Of a stretch of 64,000 nt of DNA, positions 15,517 through 25,300 are shown piece by piece. Source of the stretch: UMGS1696 sp963642885 (lineage in GTDB: Bacteria; Bacillota; Clostridia; Oscillospirales; CAG-272); assembly GCA_963642885.1 (NCBI GenBank), contig CAVIJI010000006.1, positions 1-64,000 on the forward strand. The letters run 5' to 3'. Below the pieces are notes generated by a model. It saw only the letters and a program-made list of their open reading frames with translations. It did not search any database and was not told the DNA's origin. The position numbers and the translations under genes are program-made. How positions within the stretch are numbered: the stretch's first letter is position 1; every line of letters begins with the position of its first letter.

Positions 15517-16985
15517 TTTTTGTCGCTGCCGTAACCGTATCCGCTTTTATAACCGTACCCGTATCCGTAACCGTAGCGATGGCCGTATCCGTAACCGTAT
15601 CCGCCGTACCCGTATCCGCCGATACCGCCTTCAGCCGCATTGAGAATGCATCCCGCCAGTTTAACGTCGGATGAGAGCATGGTGTCGATAGCAGAGCGGA
15701 TTCGTGAAATACGTACGTCGTCCTGCTTTATAACGAGGTATGCGCAATCGGATACGCCTCCGAATACCGCGGCTTCGGAAGTAAGGCCTATAGGTGATGT
15801 GTCGATTATGATATAATCGTAATTTTTACGCAGCACATCGATAATCGATTTGAGAGTGTCATGCTTTGCGATATGCCATATCTTATAGTGGGTGGTGTTG
15901 AAGTTTAAGACCGATATCGACAAGTCGCCGGACAGATTGAATTTCGATATTTTAACGAGCTGTTTGTCGGACGGGTCGAATTCCACGGGCTTGGCACCGA
16001 ATGTTTTGCGAACGTTGGGGCTTCTCAGGTCGGCATCGATTATAAGAACGTTTTTCTTCATCGAAGCGGCGGAGAGTGCGAGATTTACGGCTGTGGTAGT
16101 CTTTCCTTCGGACGGAGCGGTGCTGCTGAGCATTATGACCTTTCCGTTTTGCGGAACCGATTTTAAAACGGAGTTGCGCAGGCCGCGGATTCCCTCACGG
16201 TAGCTGTCGCCGACAAGCGTATTGGTTATTATCACATCGTGATTGACGTTCTTTCCGTATTTTTTGAAATTAACTCTCGGAAGAATTCCGATGCATTTCT
16301 GACCGAGCTTTTCGGTGACATCGCTCTTTTCGGCAACCGTACGGCGAAGCATGACATACATAACCGCCCACAGTAAACCGAGAACAATGCCCGCACCCAC
16401 ACCCTTGATTATCTCGGATTTGTAGTCGGGGTAGTTCGAAGGCGCGGTCGCAACCGCAGGTTCGCTGAGAATTTCGAGATCGGTATTTCCGATAACGTAG
16501 TCTGCGACAATGGGATAGTTCTTTATTACAGAGAGCAGGATATCGTATGTCAGCTGCGGGTCGGCTCCTTCTGCGGTGATGGTAAATATATTCGTACCCG
16601 ATACTGACGACGCAGAGAGCGTGACCGGAAGATATGTGATTCCGAGGTCGTTGCAGATGACATCCTGAAGAATATTGCTTTTGATAATGTTAGGGAAGGT
16701 TGTCGAGAGCTGATTTGCGGTGGCTCTGTTGTATGAGAATGTGTATGATGTCATGCCTACTCCGGAAATACCTATTTCCTGAGTATGGACAGTGAAGGTA
16801 ACATAGGAGCTGTATAACGGCCGATAATCGGCACGGCTCCTGTAAAACATAGCCGCGCCTCCGAGAATGGCGAGAATAAGGATGACATACCAAAAGCGTA
16901 CAATAGACCTTAAAAAGACTCCGAGCTGTATCGTACCCTGTTCCTCGGTTTGCCTTTGCGTGGAATGATTGTTTATATCGTTCAT
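15513..16985 (-). CDS. Polysaccharide-biosynthesis tyrosine autokinase (BY-kinase), second copy
   Basis: A 490-residue Wzc-like protein with two transmembrane helices (about 28-48 and 190-210) bracketing an external Wzz-type domain, and a cytosolic kinase domain. Walker A SSTAPSEGKTTTAVNLAL, Walker A' VLIIDADLRSP and Walker B YIIIDTSPIG are all present. The C-terminal 35 residues are a Tyr-Gly repeat tail with about a dozen tyrosines, the usual autophosphorylation cluster. It regulates export and chain length of a surface polysaccharide and would be the substrate of the CpsB phosphatase upstream. Confidence 0.93.
   Translation of the reverse strand: MNDINNHSTQRQTEEQGTIQLGVFLRSIVRFWYVILILAILGGAAMFYRSRADYRPLYSSYVTFTVHTQEIGISGVGMTSYTFSYNRATANQLSTTFPNIIKSNILQDVICNDLGITYLPVTLSASSVSGTNIFTITAEGADPQLTYDILLSVIKNYPIVADYVIGNTDLEILSEPAVATAPSNYPDYKSEIIKGVGAGIVLGLLWAVMYVMLRRTVAEKSDVTEKLGQKCIGILPRVNFKKYGKNVNHDVIITNTLVGDSYREGIRGLRNSVLKSVPQNGKVIMLSSTAPSEGKTTTAVNLALSAASMKKNVLIIDADLRSPNVRKTFGAKPVEFDPSDKQLVKISKFNLSGDLSISVLNFNTTHYKIWHIAKHDTLKSIIDVLRKNYDYIIIDTSPIGLTSEAAVFGGVSDCAYLVIKQDDVRISRIRSAIDTMLSSDVKLAGCILNAAEGGIGGYGYGGYGYGYGHRYGYGYGYGYKSGYGYGSDKK
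15526..15632 (-). repeat. 6-bp coding repeat encoding the YG tail
   Basis: Tandem TACGGT/TACGGA hexamers on the minus strand encode repeated Tyr-Gly at the BY-kinase C-terminus; several units are identical. Confidence 0.8.
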
Positions 16986-17033
16986 TTTATCACCGTATTA
17001 ATGTTCTTACAAATCGTCGAATCGGCGTTTTCT

Positions 17034-18509
17034 TTACAGATCGTTTTTATCGTATTTTCCGCCGTACGCTTTTCCGTATCCGTAGTAGTGGTTTCCGCTG
17101 CCTGTTTCGTCCGTGCCGAACTGACCGAGCAGAGAAAACTCGCGGTGGACGTCATTCAGTATGCAGCCGGCGAACTTATCGTCGTTTTTCGCTTCACGGA
17201 AAACAAGTGTGGCATCGTTGATGTCGGCCGTGTAGTCACGGTCTGTTCTTACAACCAACAGCGTCTTGTCCGCAAGCTCTCCGAGTGACGCTACGTCAGC
17301 CGCAACGGAAAGAGGAGAGGTGTCGATTAAAATAAAGTCGAACTCATTGTCGGCAAGATAATTAAGAGTCGACGAAACCGACGGGGAGTGTATCCATCTT
17401 ACATAGTCGGCATGGTTCTGTGAGTTAAGCGCGATGGAAATCGTTGTGTCGTTATGCTTGTATTCCGCGTACGGGAAGTCCGCGGCAGAGCGTTTTCCCG
17501 TGAGAACCGATGTGAAATCATCTTCCTCGGGCTGAGGCAGCTCGAAAACATTGTGAAGCGCGGGCTTCTTGTAGTCCATATCGACAAGGAGCACACGGTT
17601 GCCGTGACTTGCGAGTGCAAGAGCGAGGTTTGCGACCGTTGTCGATTTTCCTTCGTTTTCGGCTACGCTTGTCACCATGAATATGCGGCTTCCGTTTACT
17701 CTCTTTGTGTATTCGAGCTTTGTGGCCATTTTCTGGAAGCATTCCGAGAAAACAAAGCTTGTTTTCGGGTCGGTTATAAGCAGGGATGTTTTTTTTCTGC
17801 GGAGAGTGTCGGCAACGGAGTGGATTTTTCTCTGATGCGATACGGTTCCGAACAGATTCGAGTCGATCTTGTTTCTGAAATCTTCTTCGTCCTTTACCGT
17901 GTCGCGGCTTACCGATATGATGATAATTCCCAAAAGAGAAGCGAGCGCGCACAACGCGACTACGGTCGTTTTGTTCTTTTCGTCAATGGTATTCGACGGA
18001 TACGACGGCAGATTCGGTGAGCGCATTGTTTCCACGACCGAATCCTGGAATATGGCATCCGCTATGTCGGGATACACCTCGAGTACAGCGCAAAGCTCGC
18101 GATAAGATGTTTCGGGGGATGAGGATGTGACCGAGACGGTGAAAATATTCGTGTTGCTCAAAACCGAGCTGGATATTCTGCCGTCGAAGGAGTCTGCTCC
18201 GAGCAGATTCGCGGCTCTTGTCTTGACGATAGGCTGTACAAGAACTTCGGTATATATTTCGGCTATTTCGGACGATGTCGCAAGATTCGAGTACGAGTAT
18301 GAGCCCGAATTTTTTATGTTGACTATCAATGTCGCCGTGCTGGTGTATTGCGGAATGTACATTCCGCGGCTCCATATAAAAACCGCCATGGCGCCTATAA
18401 GCGCCGACAGAACCACTACCCATATATTCGCGAGTATATCCCGCATGAGGCTGTACGGTTCTACATGGAGTGAAGTCCCTTTATTTGAAATATCGGTGTT
18501 TTTATTCAT
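17034..18509 (-). CDS. Polysaccharide-biosynthesis tyrosine autokinase (BY-kinase), first copy
   Basis: A 491-residue paralogue of the following gene with the same plan: N-terminal Wzz domain between two transmembrane helices (about 30-50 and 190-210), then the kinase with Walker A TSVAENEGKSTTVANLALAL, Walker A' VLLVDMDYKKP and Walker B FILIDTSPLS. The Tyr tail is shorter (NHYYGYGKAYGGKY). Sequence identity to the second copy appears low, so they are old paralogues, not a recent duplication. ATG 18509 has AAAGG 7 nt upstream. Confidence 0.92.
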   Translation of the reverse strand: MNKNTDISNKGTSLHVEPYSLMRDILANIWVVVLSALIGAMAVFIWSRGMYIPQYTSTATLIVNIKNSGSYSYSNLATSSEIAEIYTEVLVQPIVKTRAANLLGADSFDGRISSSVLSNTNIFTVSVTSSSPETSYRELCAVLEVYPDIADAIFQDSVVETMRSPNLPSYPSNTIDEKNKTTVVALCALASLLGIIIISVSRDTVKDEEDFRNKIDSNLFGTVSHQRKIHSVADTLRRKKTSLLITDPKTSFVFSECFQKMATKLEYTKRVNGSRIFMVTSVAENEGKSTTVANLALALASHGNRVLLVDMDYKKPALHNVFELPQPEEDDFTSVLTGKRSAADFPYAEYKHNDTTISIALNSQNHADYVRWIHSPSVSSTLNYLADNEFDFILIDTSPLSVAADVASLGELADKTLLVVRTDRDYTADINDATLVFREAKNDDKFAGCILNDVHREFSLLGQFGTDETGSGNHYYGYGKAYGGKYDKNDL

Positions 18510-18534
18510 TTCAGAACCTTTGTACCGTTAAAAT

Positions 18535-19350
18535 TTATTCCTCGACGATAACAGTGAGCACCTCGTGGGATGATCTGCCGAAATCGTCGGTATATCTGTA
18601 GTGAGCTTCGTACTGACCGGGGGAGGATGTGTCGATATCCGTGTCGATAAGTACACCGCCGCTTACATCCTCGCCGTCGCTGTTTGTTGCGGAGAGCAGA
18701 TTTCCCTTGATATCAACCGTATCTCCGACTTTTACGTACAAAAGATAATCCTTAAGCTCGAGCTTCGGCGCGGAGAGGGAGGTTTGCTCGATGTAGACCG
18801 GCAAAGTCAGAGAAATTTTGTCGCCCTTGCTGTTCGTGACCTTCACGGAAATATAGTATGTTCCCTCGATCTGAGAGCTGTACTCCATGGCGGTTATAAT
18901 AACCTTGCTGCTTATGTCGCCGTCTATGCAGTCTGTGGCTCCGAGAATGTAGCGAACGGAAATGCCTTGCGATGTTCCGAACACGAGCGAGTCGGATAGA
19001 GTGAAGCGGGGACTTTCGTAGTCGGTATAGCGTATTTTTCTCTGAGCGGATGTCGTGTGATTATCGTTGTCGCATACCGAATATTTTACAACCGATACGC
19101 CCTTTTCGGTGAAACGCGATATCGATTCGACAATGATTTTGTCCGTTATGTCGCCGTCTTTTTCGTCATACGCCGTGACTCCCGCGATCAACTCGTCACG
19201 CTCGGCGTCAAGACCGACATCGATTATATCGTTCTCGACGCTAATGACGGGATAGGTCTTGTCTTGCTTCATTCGCATGATGTTGAATGCGGCGAATGCG
19301 CACAGCGTCAGAACGAATAGTGTAAGTACACTGTATCTGAGGATATTCAT
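18535..19350 (-). CDS. Membrane-anchored protein with DUF5011-like Ig repeats
   Basis: A 271-residue protein with one N-terminal transmembrane helix (about 5-22) and three Ig-like domains outside. Each has a pattern such as GVTAYDEKDGDITDKI or GATDCIDGDISSKVI, the signature of DUF5011/HYR-type bacterial Ig folds. Binding role unknown; in this cluster it may hold a polysaccharide or assembly partner at the cell surface. It lies 18-25 nt from both neighbours, so it is part of the operon. Confidence 0.75.
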   Translation of the reverse strand: MNILRYSVLTLFVLTLCAFAAFNIMRMKQDKTYPVISVENDIIDVGLDAERDELIAGVTAYDEKDGDITDKIIVESISRFTEKGVSVVKYSVCDNDNHTTSAQRKIRYTDYESPRFTLSDSLVFGTSQGISVRYILGATDCIDGDISSKVIITAMEYSSQIEGTYYISVKVTNSKGDKISLTLPVYIEQTSLSAPKLELKDYLLYVKVGDTVDIKGNLLSATNSDGEDVSGGVLIDTDIDTSSPGQYEAHYRYTDDFGRSSHEVLTVIVEE

Positions 19351-19368
19351 CCGAATGTATCTCCGATG

Positions 19369-20109
19369 TTAAATGATTTTTTGCCTGACAGTTTCGATTT
19401 TAAAATTTTTCAGGACTTTCACGGGATTGGAGTGCATAAGCCGCGCGGCGTACTCGTCGGAATACCGTTCCGAGACGGCATTGTACGCGTTCACCAGAAT
19501 CGGCGTGCGTCTCTCCGAGGAGTGCGAGTCGCTTGCGATAAAGTCGGCCAGACGGTGCGAAAGAAACGTGTGAGCGCTGCTTTTCGCCTCATCGCCGAAC
19601 GAACCCTTCAGGCTTCCCTTGTTCAGCTGAACGAGCGCGCCTGTTTTTTTCAGCTCCGTGATACACCTTACGTCGACTGCGGGATAACGCTCGGGGTGAG
19701 CCACAATCGGTATATAACCACGCGACGCGATGAACGCCGTTTTCTCCTCTATGATTTCGAAATCGGTGTAAAGCGGGAATTCTATGAGAACATATCCCGA
19801 GTGGGCGAGAGTCAGCAGCTCATGTGAACGGAGCATCGACGGAATTTCGCGGTAATTATCTCCGACCATGATTTCCTGACCCGAGAAAAGCTTCAGCTTA
19901 AGCCCCGCGTCATACGTCATTGCGGACAGCTTTTCACGCAAGGTGTGAATTTTTTCCGTGTCGTACGGTCTTTCCGACAGAACGTGCGGAGTGCAGATTA
20001 TACCGTCGGTGCCGCTTTCGGCGGCGGCAATCGCCATTCTTACGGATTCCCTAAACGACGGCGAGCCGTCGTCGAGTCCCGGGAGTATATGACAGTGGAT
20101 GTCGTACAT
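19369..20109 (-). CDS. cpsB: CpsB/YwqE-type tyrosine phosphatase (PHP fold)
   Basis: A 246-residue cytosolic enzyme; ATG 20109 has AAAGG 8 nt upstream, while the longer frame begins inside capD. The N-terminus MYDIHCHILPGLDDG gives the first metal ligands; GYVLIEFPLY, PIVAHPERYP and DSHS give the rest of the trinuclear-metal PHP site. These phosphatases dephosphorylate the Tyr tails of BY-kinases, matching the two kinases downstream. Confidence 0.92.
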   Translation of the reverse strand: MYDIHCHILPGLDDGSPSFRESVRMAIAAAESGTDGIICTPHVLSERPYDTEKIHTLREKLSAMTYDAGLKLKLFSGQEIMVGDNYREIPSMLRSHELLTLAHSGYVLIEFPLYTDFEIIEEKTAFIASRGYIPIVAHPERYPAVDVRCITELKKTGALVQLNKGSLKGSFGDEAKSSAHTFLSHRLADFIASDSHSSERRTPILVNAYNAVSERYSDEYAARLMHSNPVKVLKNFKIETVRQKII

Positions 20110-20129
20110 ATGTGACCTTTCGAGGCGAT

Positions 20130-22043
20130 TTACGCGTTCACGACTTTCGCCGTATTTACGATGTCGGCGCATGACGTTTCGGCTTTGTTGCCGCTTTGCG
20201 GAATACGGCGGAAGGTCGGTACGACCTCGGCGAGCTTTTGCTCGACCGCCATGCAGTCACCCGAGTCGGACACAGTGCGCAGCTCGTCAAGCTGAACAAC
20301 AAAACGCGCGTAATCCATCGGAATCGTCTGACCGATGAATATCTTTTTGTCGCTCGTCTTTTGCATACCTTCCTCGCTCATGAGGAGCTCCTCGTAGAGC
20401 TTCTCGCCCGGTCTCAGCCCGATATAGCGTATGTTTATGTCCTTGCCGAGTGTGAGGCCCGACAGACGAACCATGTTTCTCGCCAAGTCGTCTATCTTCA
20501 CGGGCTCGCCCATGTCGAGAACGAAGATTTCTCCGCCTTGCGCCATAGCTCCCGCGGTGAGTACAAGCTGACTTGCCTCGGATATCGTCATGAAATAGCG
20601 GATTATGTTGGGGTCGGTTACGGTTATATCCTGTCTTGCTTCGATCTGCTTCTTGAACAGCGGAATTACCGAGCCGTTCGAGCCGAGCACGTTTCCGAAG
20701 CGTACGGCGGTGAAAATCGTGTCGGAGGACAGCGTGTTCGCGTACTGGATTATCATTTCGCATACACGCTTTGTCGCGCCCATGATGTTTGTCGGGTTGA
20801 CCGCCTTGTCCGTGGATATGAGCACCATTTTTCCGACCTTGTTCGCGATGGCGGCGCGTGCCGTGTTCAGCGTGCCGAATACATTGTTCTTTACCGCCTC
20901 ATCGGGAACGGTTTCCATAAGCGGCACATGCTTGTGAGCGGCGGCATGAACGACGATGTTCGGCTTCTCCGCGGCGAAAATGTCGTTTATCTTTTTGGCG
21001 TCGCATACGGTGGCGATGTACACCTCAAGGCTTAATTCGTCTCCGTATTTCTGTTTCAGCTCCTGCTGTATCGAGTAGGCGTTGTTTTCGTACACGTCTA
21101 TGATTATAAGTCTTCTCGGAGAGTTCGCCGCTACCCGTCTGCATATTTCCGAGCCGATCGAGCCGCCTCCGCCTGTTATGGCGACGGTCTTTCCGTTCAC
21201 GAACGAGTAGATTTTCTCGTCCGCTATATTAACGGGCTCGCGGCCGAGCAGCTCCTCGGGAGTGATGTCGCGCAAGCTTCCCATGAGCCTTTGATTCCTG
21301 TTCAGCTCCGAGAGTGTGGGCAGGGTTTTAACGGCGCATTTCGTTTTCAGACACTCCTCTATGATTTCGGAGCGGCGTTCGTTGTTCACGGACGGAATCG
21401 CGAGATATATGAGATCTATGTCGAACTGCTCGCATACGCTTTTTATCTCCGTGACCTTGCCGAGAACGGGAATACCGCCGATTTTTCTGCCGATTTTCTC
21501 ACGGCTGTCGTCGATAAAGCCTATCGGGTGGAGCGGACACTCGTCCGTCAGCCTGATTTCCTCGAGCATGGCCGAGCCTGCGCCGCCCGCGCCGACGATA
21601 AGCACGTTTTTCGCTCCGTCGGCGTATGTGGCCGTGCGGTCTTTAATCAGCCTGTAGAAAACGCGCGAGCCCGTCACACCGCAGGTGCACAGCAGACAGC
21701 AGAAGCACGAGTACATACGCGAGAGGTAGATGTGAGCGAACACCGATATCGCCATCGCGAAAATGTTCGACAGCAGAGCGACGCAGAAAACGTAAATATA
21801 GTCCTTCTCGGTGGCGTAGCGCCATATAACGGACGTTACGCCGAACACAAGCGAGAACAGCGTGTAGCACGCCGCCGTATAAAGCGACTCCGTCACGAGA
21901 GAGGGAATGTCGAAGGAAATATCCTTCCATATATATATTATAAGACCCGCCGTGCCGTATATCGCGGCGATGATAAGAAAGTCAATCGCAAACAGCAGAA
22001 GCCTTCGCTTTGTCGGCTTCGCCGCGCCGTATTTCATACCCAT
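20130..22043 (-). CDS. CapD/PglF-type UDP-sugar 4,6-dehydratase
   Basis: About 637 residues. Four N-terminal transmembrane helices, a first Rossmann domain (VLIVGAGGAGSAMLEEI), then the dehydratase domain with VAITGGGGSIGSEICRR and STDKAVNPTNIMGATKR, where Met replaces the usual catalytic Tyr, as in PglF/CapD enzymes. It makes UDP-4-keto-6-deoxy-HexNAc for surface glycans. The operon promoter has its -10 at 22114-22119, so the longest frame (to 22142) is impossible; the choice is ATG 22088 (no ribosome site) or ATG 22043 (GAGG 12 nt upstream). I prefer 22043. First gene of the ten-gene minus run. Confidence 0.9.
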   Translation of the reverse strand: MGMKYGAAKPTKRRLLLFAIDFLIIAAIYGTAGLIIYIWKDISFDIPSLVTESLYTAACYTLFSLVFGVTSVIWRYATEKDYIYVFCVALLSNIFAMAISVFAHIYLSRMYSCFCCLLCTCGVTGSRVFYRLIKDRTATYADGAKNVLIVGAGGAGSAMLEEIRLTDECPLHPIGFIDDSREKIGRKIGGIPVLGKVTEIKSVCEQFDIDLIYLAIPSVNNERRSEIIEECLKTKCAVKTLPTLSELNRNQRLMGSLRDITPEELLGREPVNIADEKIYSFVNGKTVAITGGGGSIGSEICRRVAANSPRRLIIIDVYENNAYSIQQELKQKYGDELSLEVYIATVCDAKKINDIFAAEKPNIVVHAAAHKHVPLMETVPDEAVKNNVFGTLNTARAAIANKVGKMVLISTDKAVNPTNIMGATKRVCEMIIQYANTLSSDTIFTAVRFGNVLGSNGSVIPLFKKQIEARQDITVTDPNIIRYFMTISEASQLVLTAGAMAQGGEIFVLDMGEPVKIDDLARNMVRLSGLTLGKDINIRYIGLRPGEKLYEELLMSEEGMQKTSDKKIFIGQTIPMDYARFVVQLDELRTVSDSGDCMAVEQKLAEVVPTFRRIPQSGNKAETSCADIVNTAKVVNA

Positions 22044-22113
22044 GAATAAGTAATTCCTCGCAGTCTTTTTTGATTCAGAAGAAGTCATTTTGCGTATGAC
22101 AATATATAAGTAA

Positions 22114-22142
22114 ATTTTACCACAAACGCAGAGTTGTGTCAA
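22114..22142 (-). promoter_or_regulatory. Consensus promoter of the exopolysaccharide operon
   Basis: Minus strand TTGACA (22137-22142), 17-bp spacer, TAAAAT (22114-22119). Transcription would start near 22107 and could run through ten genes to the terminator at 10838-10880. Confidence 0.75.
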
Positions 22143-22217
22143 TGGAAAGAGACATTTTATCGCCCTCGAAATGTGTGAAAAACATTGGTTTAACGTTGGT
22201 AATTTTACGTAATTGTA

Positions 22218-22246
22218 TTGATTTTGTGCCGTGGGTATGATATAAT
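22218..22246 (+). promoter_or_regulatory. SigA-type promoter for the GH20 surface protein and peptide operon
   Basis: TTGATT (22218-22223), 17-bp spacer, TATAAT (22241-22246), giving a ~67-nt leader before the ATG. The region between the two divergent promoters (22143-22217) shows nothing else I can identify. Confidence 0.65.
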
Positions 22247-22320
22247 GACTTAACCGTAATGATGGGAAGCTTTACTTCCCGAAAATATATAAATAACGGA
22301 ATCAAAACGGAGGAAAGACA

Positions 22321-25300
22321 ATGAAACAACTCAGGCACACTCTCTCGCTTGTTCTTGCTTTATGTATGGTGCTCGGCATGGTTACACCGTTGCTTGCCGA
22401 GTCTTACGAAATAAGCGTTGAGACAGACTATGAAATTCCCGTTGAGACAGATAACGACGACGGCTTCTATTTTGACGTTGTCGATGAGGATGACGGGTAT
22501 GAGCTGTCGGTTCTTCCCGGAGAAGACGAGCTTCCCGACGAAGATTACACGACAGAAGGCACCGCGGACAAAAACGGTGCATCATCGGTTGAATATTCCA
22601 TGAGCATCGTTCACGTGGACTGCGGAAGAAAATATTTTACGGTCGATGAAATCAATACTATCATCGACAACGCCGCCGCGGCAGGCTTCAACTACGTTGA
22701 GCTTGCGGTAGGCAACGACGGACTTCGCTTCCTGCTCGACGATATGTCGATAACGGTAGGCGGAACGACATACGTAAGTGATAATGTTGCCGCTGCTGTT
22801 CACGCAGGCAACGAAACATACGCGGACTTCGATGTCGATGAGCTCACACAGAGCGAGATGGACAAGATTATCGCACACGCCAATGAAAAGGGCGTCGGCA
22901 TAATCCCGCTCATCAATACCCCCGGCCACATGGACGCAATCCTTGCGGCAGCTGAAACACTTACAGGTGTACAGTGCGATTTCGACGGTTCGACGACAAC
23001 AATCGACGTAACGAACTCCACAGCCGTTGAATTCACAAAGGCACTTCTTCAGAAGTATATCACATACTTCGCAGGCAAGGGATGTAAGTACTTCAACATC
23101 GGCGCAGACGAGTATGCGAACGACGTATACCCGAAAGGCGGTATGGGATTCGGTCAGATTAAAGAGAACAAGTACACTAACTATGTCGAATACGTAAATG
23201 CTGTTAATGCTATGGTTAAGGCTAAGGGCATGACATCCATGATGTTCAATGACGGTGTTATGTACGGCGGTAAGACAGGTATCGACACAGGCATCCTCGT
23301 ATGCTACTGGTCAAGCGGATGGAACGAATATGAAGTTGCTTCGGCAGACACGCTCGTTGCAAACGAATACAAGCTCATCAACACACACGGCGACTACTAC
23401 TGGACACTCGGTAAAAGCCAATGCACAGTAGAAAAAGCAGGTGAGTTTGTCAAAGAGACCTTCATAGGCAGTACAAGCGAAATATCTCCCGTAGGCGCGA
23501 TGTTCTGCATTTGGTGCGACTTTCCGAACGCTGACACAGCCGCTAACGTAATCACCGCCACAGCAGACGTAATCGATGCGTTCGGCGCTACACTTCCCAC
23601 AGCCGTAAGCAAGGGCGGTGCGAATGACGAAACCACACCTACGGATTACATCGAGGTTAACATTCAGGTAGGCGAAACCGCTACGAAAACAATCGACGGT
23701 TACAACTACGAGAACGATGTAGATGAGACGCAATTCGATACAGCAATTGCGACAAAGGATGTAAAGGGTGTTAACGAAAGCTCCACTGAAGTTACAACTT
23801 ATACACTTGGAAGTAAGTTGGATAGAGTAAATAACGTTAAAGGCGTAGTAAGTGATGGAAACGGACACTACATTAAGCTGAATGGTACTACGGTCGAAGC
23901 AACTGGCGAAATCAGTGAAGCAACTGAATTTACAGGTATAACTTCCGGTAGTTCTACCAGTTCTCGCTACAAACTCAAAAGCGGAGACTATTATCTGACT
24001 TATAATAACAATGGAAATTTGACTGTTTCAACGAGCGAGAGCAGTAATAGCTGGGTTTACGGTAGTTCAAGCGGTTTCCGAGCTGGTAGTAATACTGGAT
24101 ATTATATTGCTTACAAAAGTGGCGAATGGTCTGTATTATACTATAATTATTATTATACGAGTGCTGCCCTTGGTTACCTCTACTCGAGAACGGCTAACAC
24201 ATCTACTGTTCCAGTCCCCGCCTCCACGACCGTAACCTTCACGGGCGTGAGCGCAGGCACGACCTACCTTAAGGTGGGCACGCAGTGGTATAAGGTGAAT
24301 GTAACGGCTGTATCCGATCCGCTCACTATAGAGTATTGGATTACGAACGACCATGTACAAAAGTCAAGCACTGATACCTCGAATAGTGTCACACTTCAAA
24401 ACACATACAGTGGCATTACGAGCGAGGATGGCGTAGACGTTACCGCAATCGTTCCTTCTCAAGGATTAAGAACAAGAACACTTGATTACTGGAAATGCCT
24501 CCTTCTCGATAAAACAAAGGAAAACAACAGTACGAGCGGTACCGAAGAACAGACTATCGATGCAGGCGACGACGAAACAACAAACGGCGTAGAGTTTACA
24601 AAGGTTCGTTTCAACGGCGCATGGCAGGTTTATACCGTTAATAACGAATGGGTAACGGTAGATCTTACTAAAAATCAGCTTGTCGCATATTACCTTGAAG
24701 TAATCGATATAAAGAACTCGAACTTAACAAGCGAACTGTATGTAAACGCAGCCGACTGGGGCACAAAGGGCGATGGTTCTTCAACCTGGGGATACACTCC
24801 CGAAAGCGACAGATGCTCCGTTTCGGTTCAGCTTGTATATGAAGACGGTCAAACCAACCCTTCGGATACAACTGCGGCTAACTTAAGATCCAAGACTATC
24901 GTATACGGTTATTGGTCTGCTGGACGTGGAATAGGTACGATGTTCTTTAACGGACAGGAAGACTATCAGATTTATAAGGTGACCGCAGAAACGGGAACAA
25001 TGGTAAGTTCGACCTCGAGTAGTAGTATAACAGCCACAAATGGTGTGTATGTTACATCTTTTACATGGGACAAAAATGAAGAAACCGTTTGGGAAGGCGA
25101 CTTGGCTAAAACGGTAAGCGTTCATAATAATGCTAAAAATCCGACTTATACAGCTCCATACGATAATCTCGCATGGAATACATCAAGCGGAAACGAGAAC
25201 AACGCAATTCTGATTCGTGTATACGTTAAGGCAGTCGCAAAAGAAAGCTCGCTTAACGTTCACTACATCGAAAAGAAGTCGAACATAGAGTTCTACACCT

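Noticed and set aside
20196..22049. Long plus-strand open frames (20196-21035, 21291-22049) opposite capD
   Set aside because: They are antisense to a gene with clear motifs in every part, have no ribosome sites and no recognisable protein features.
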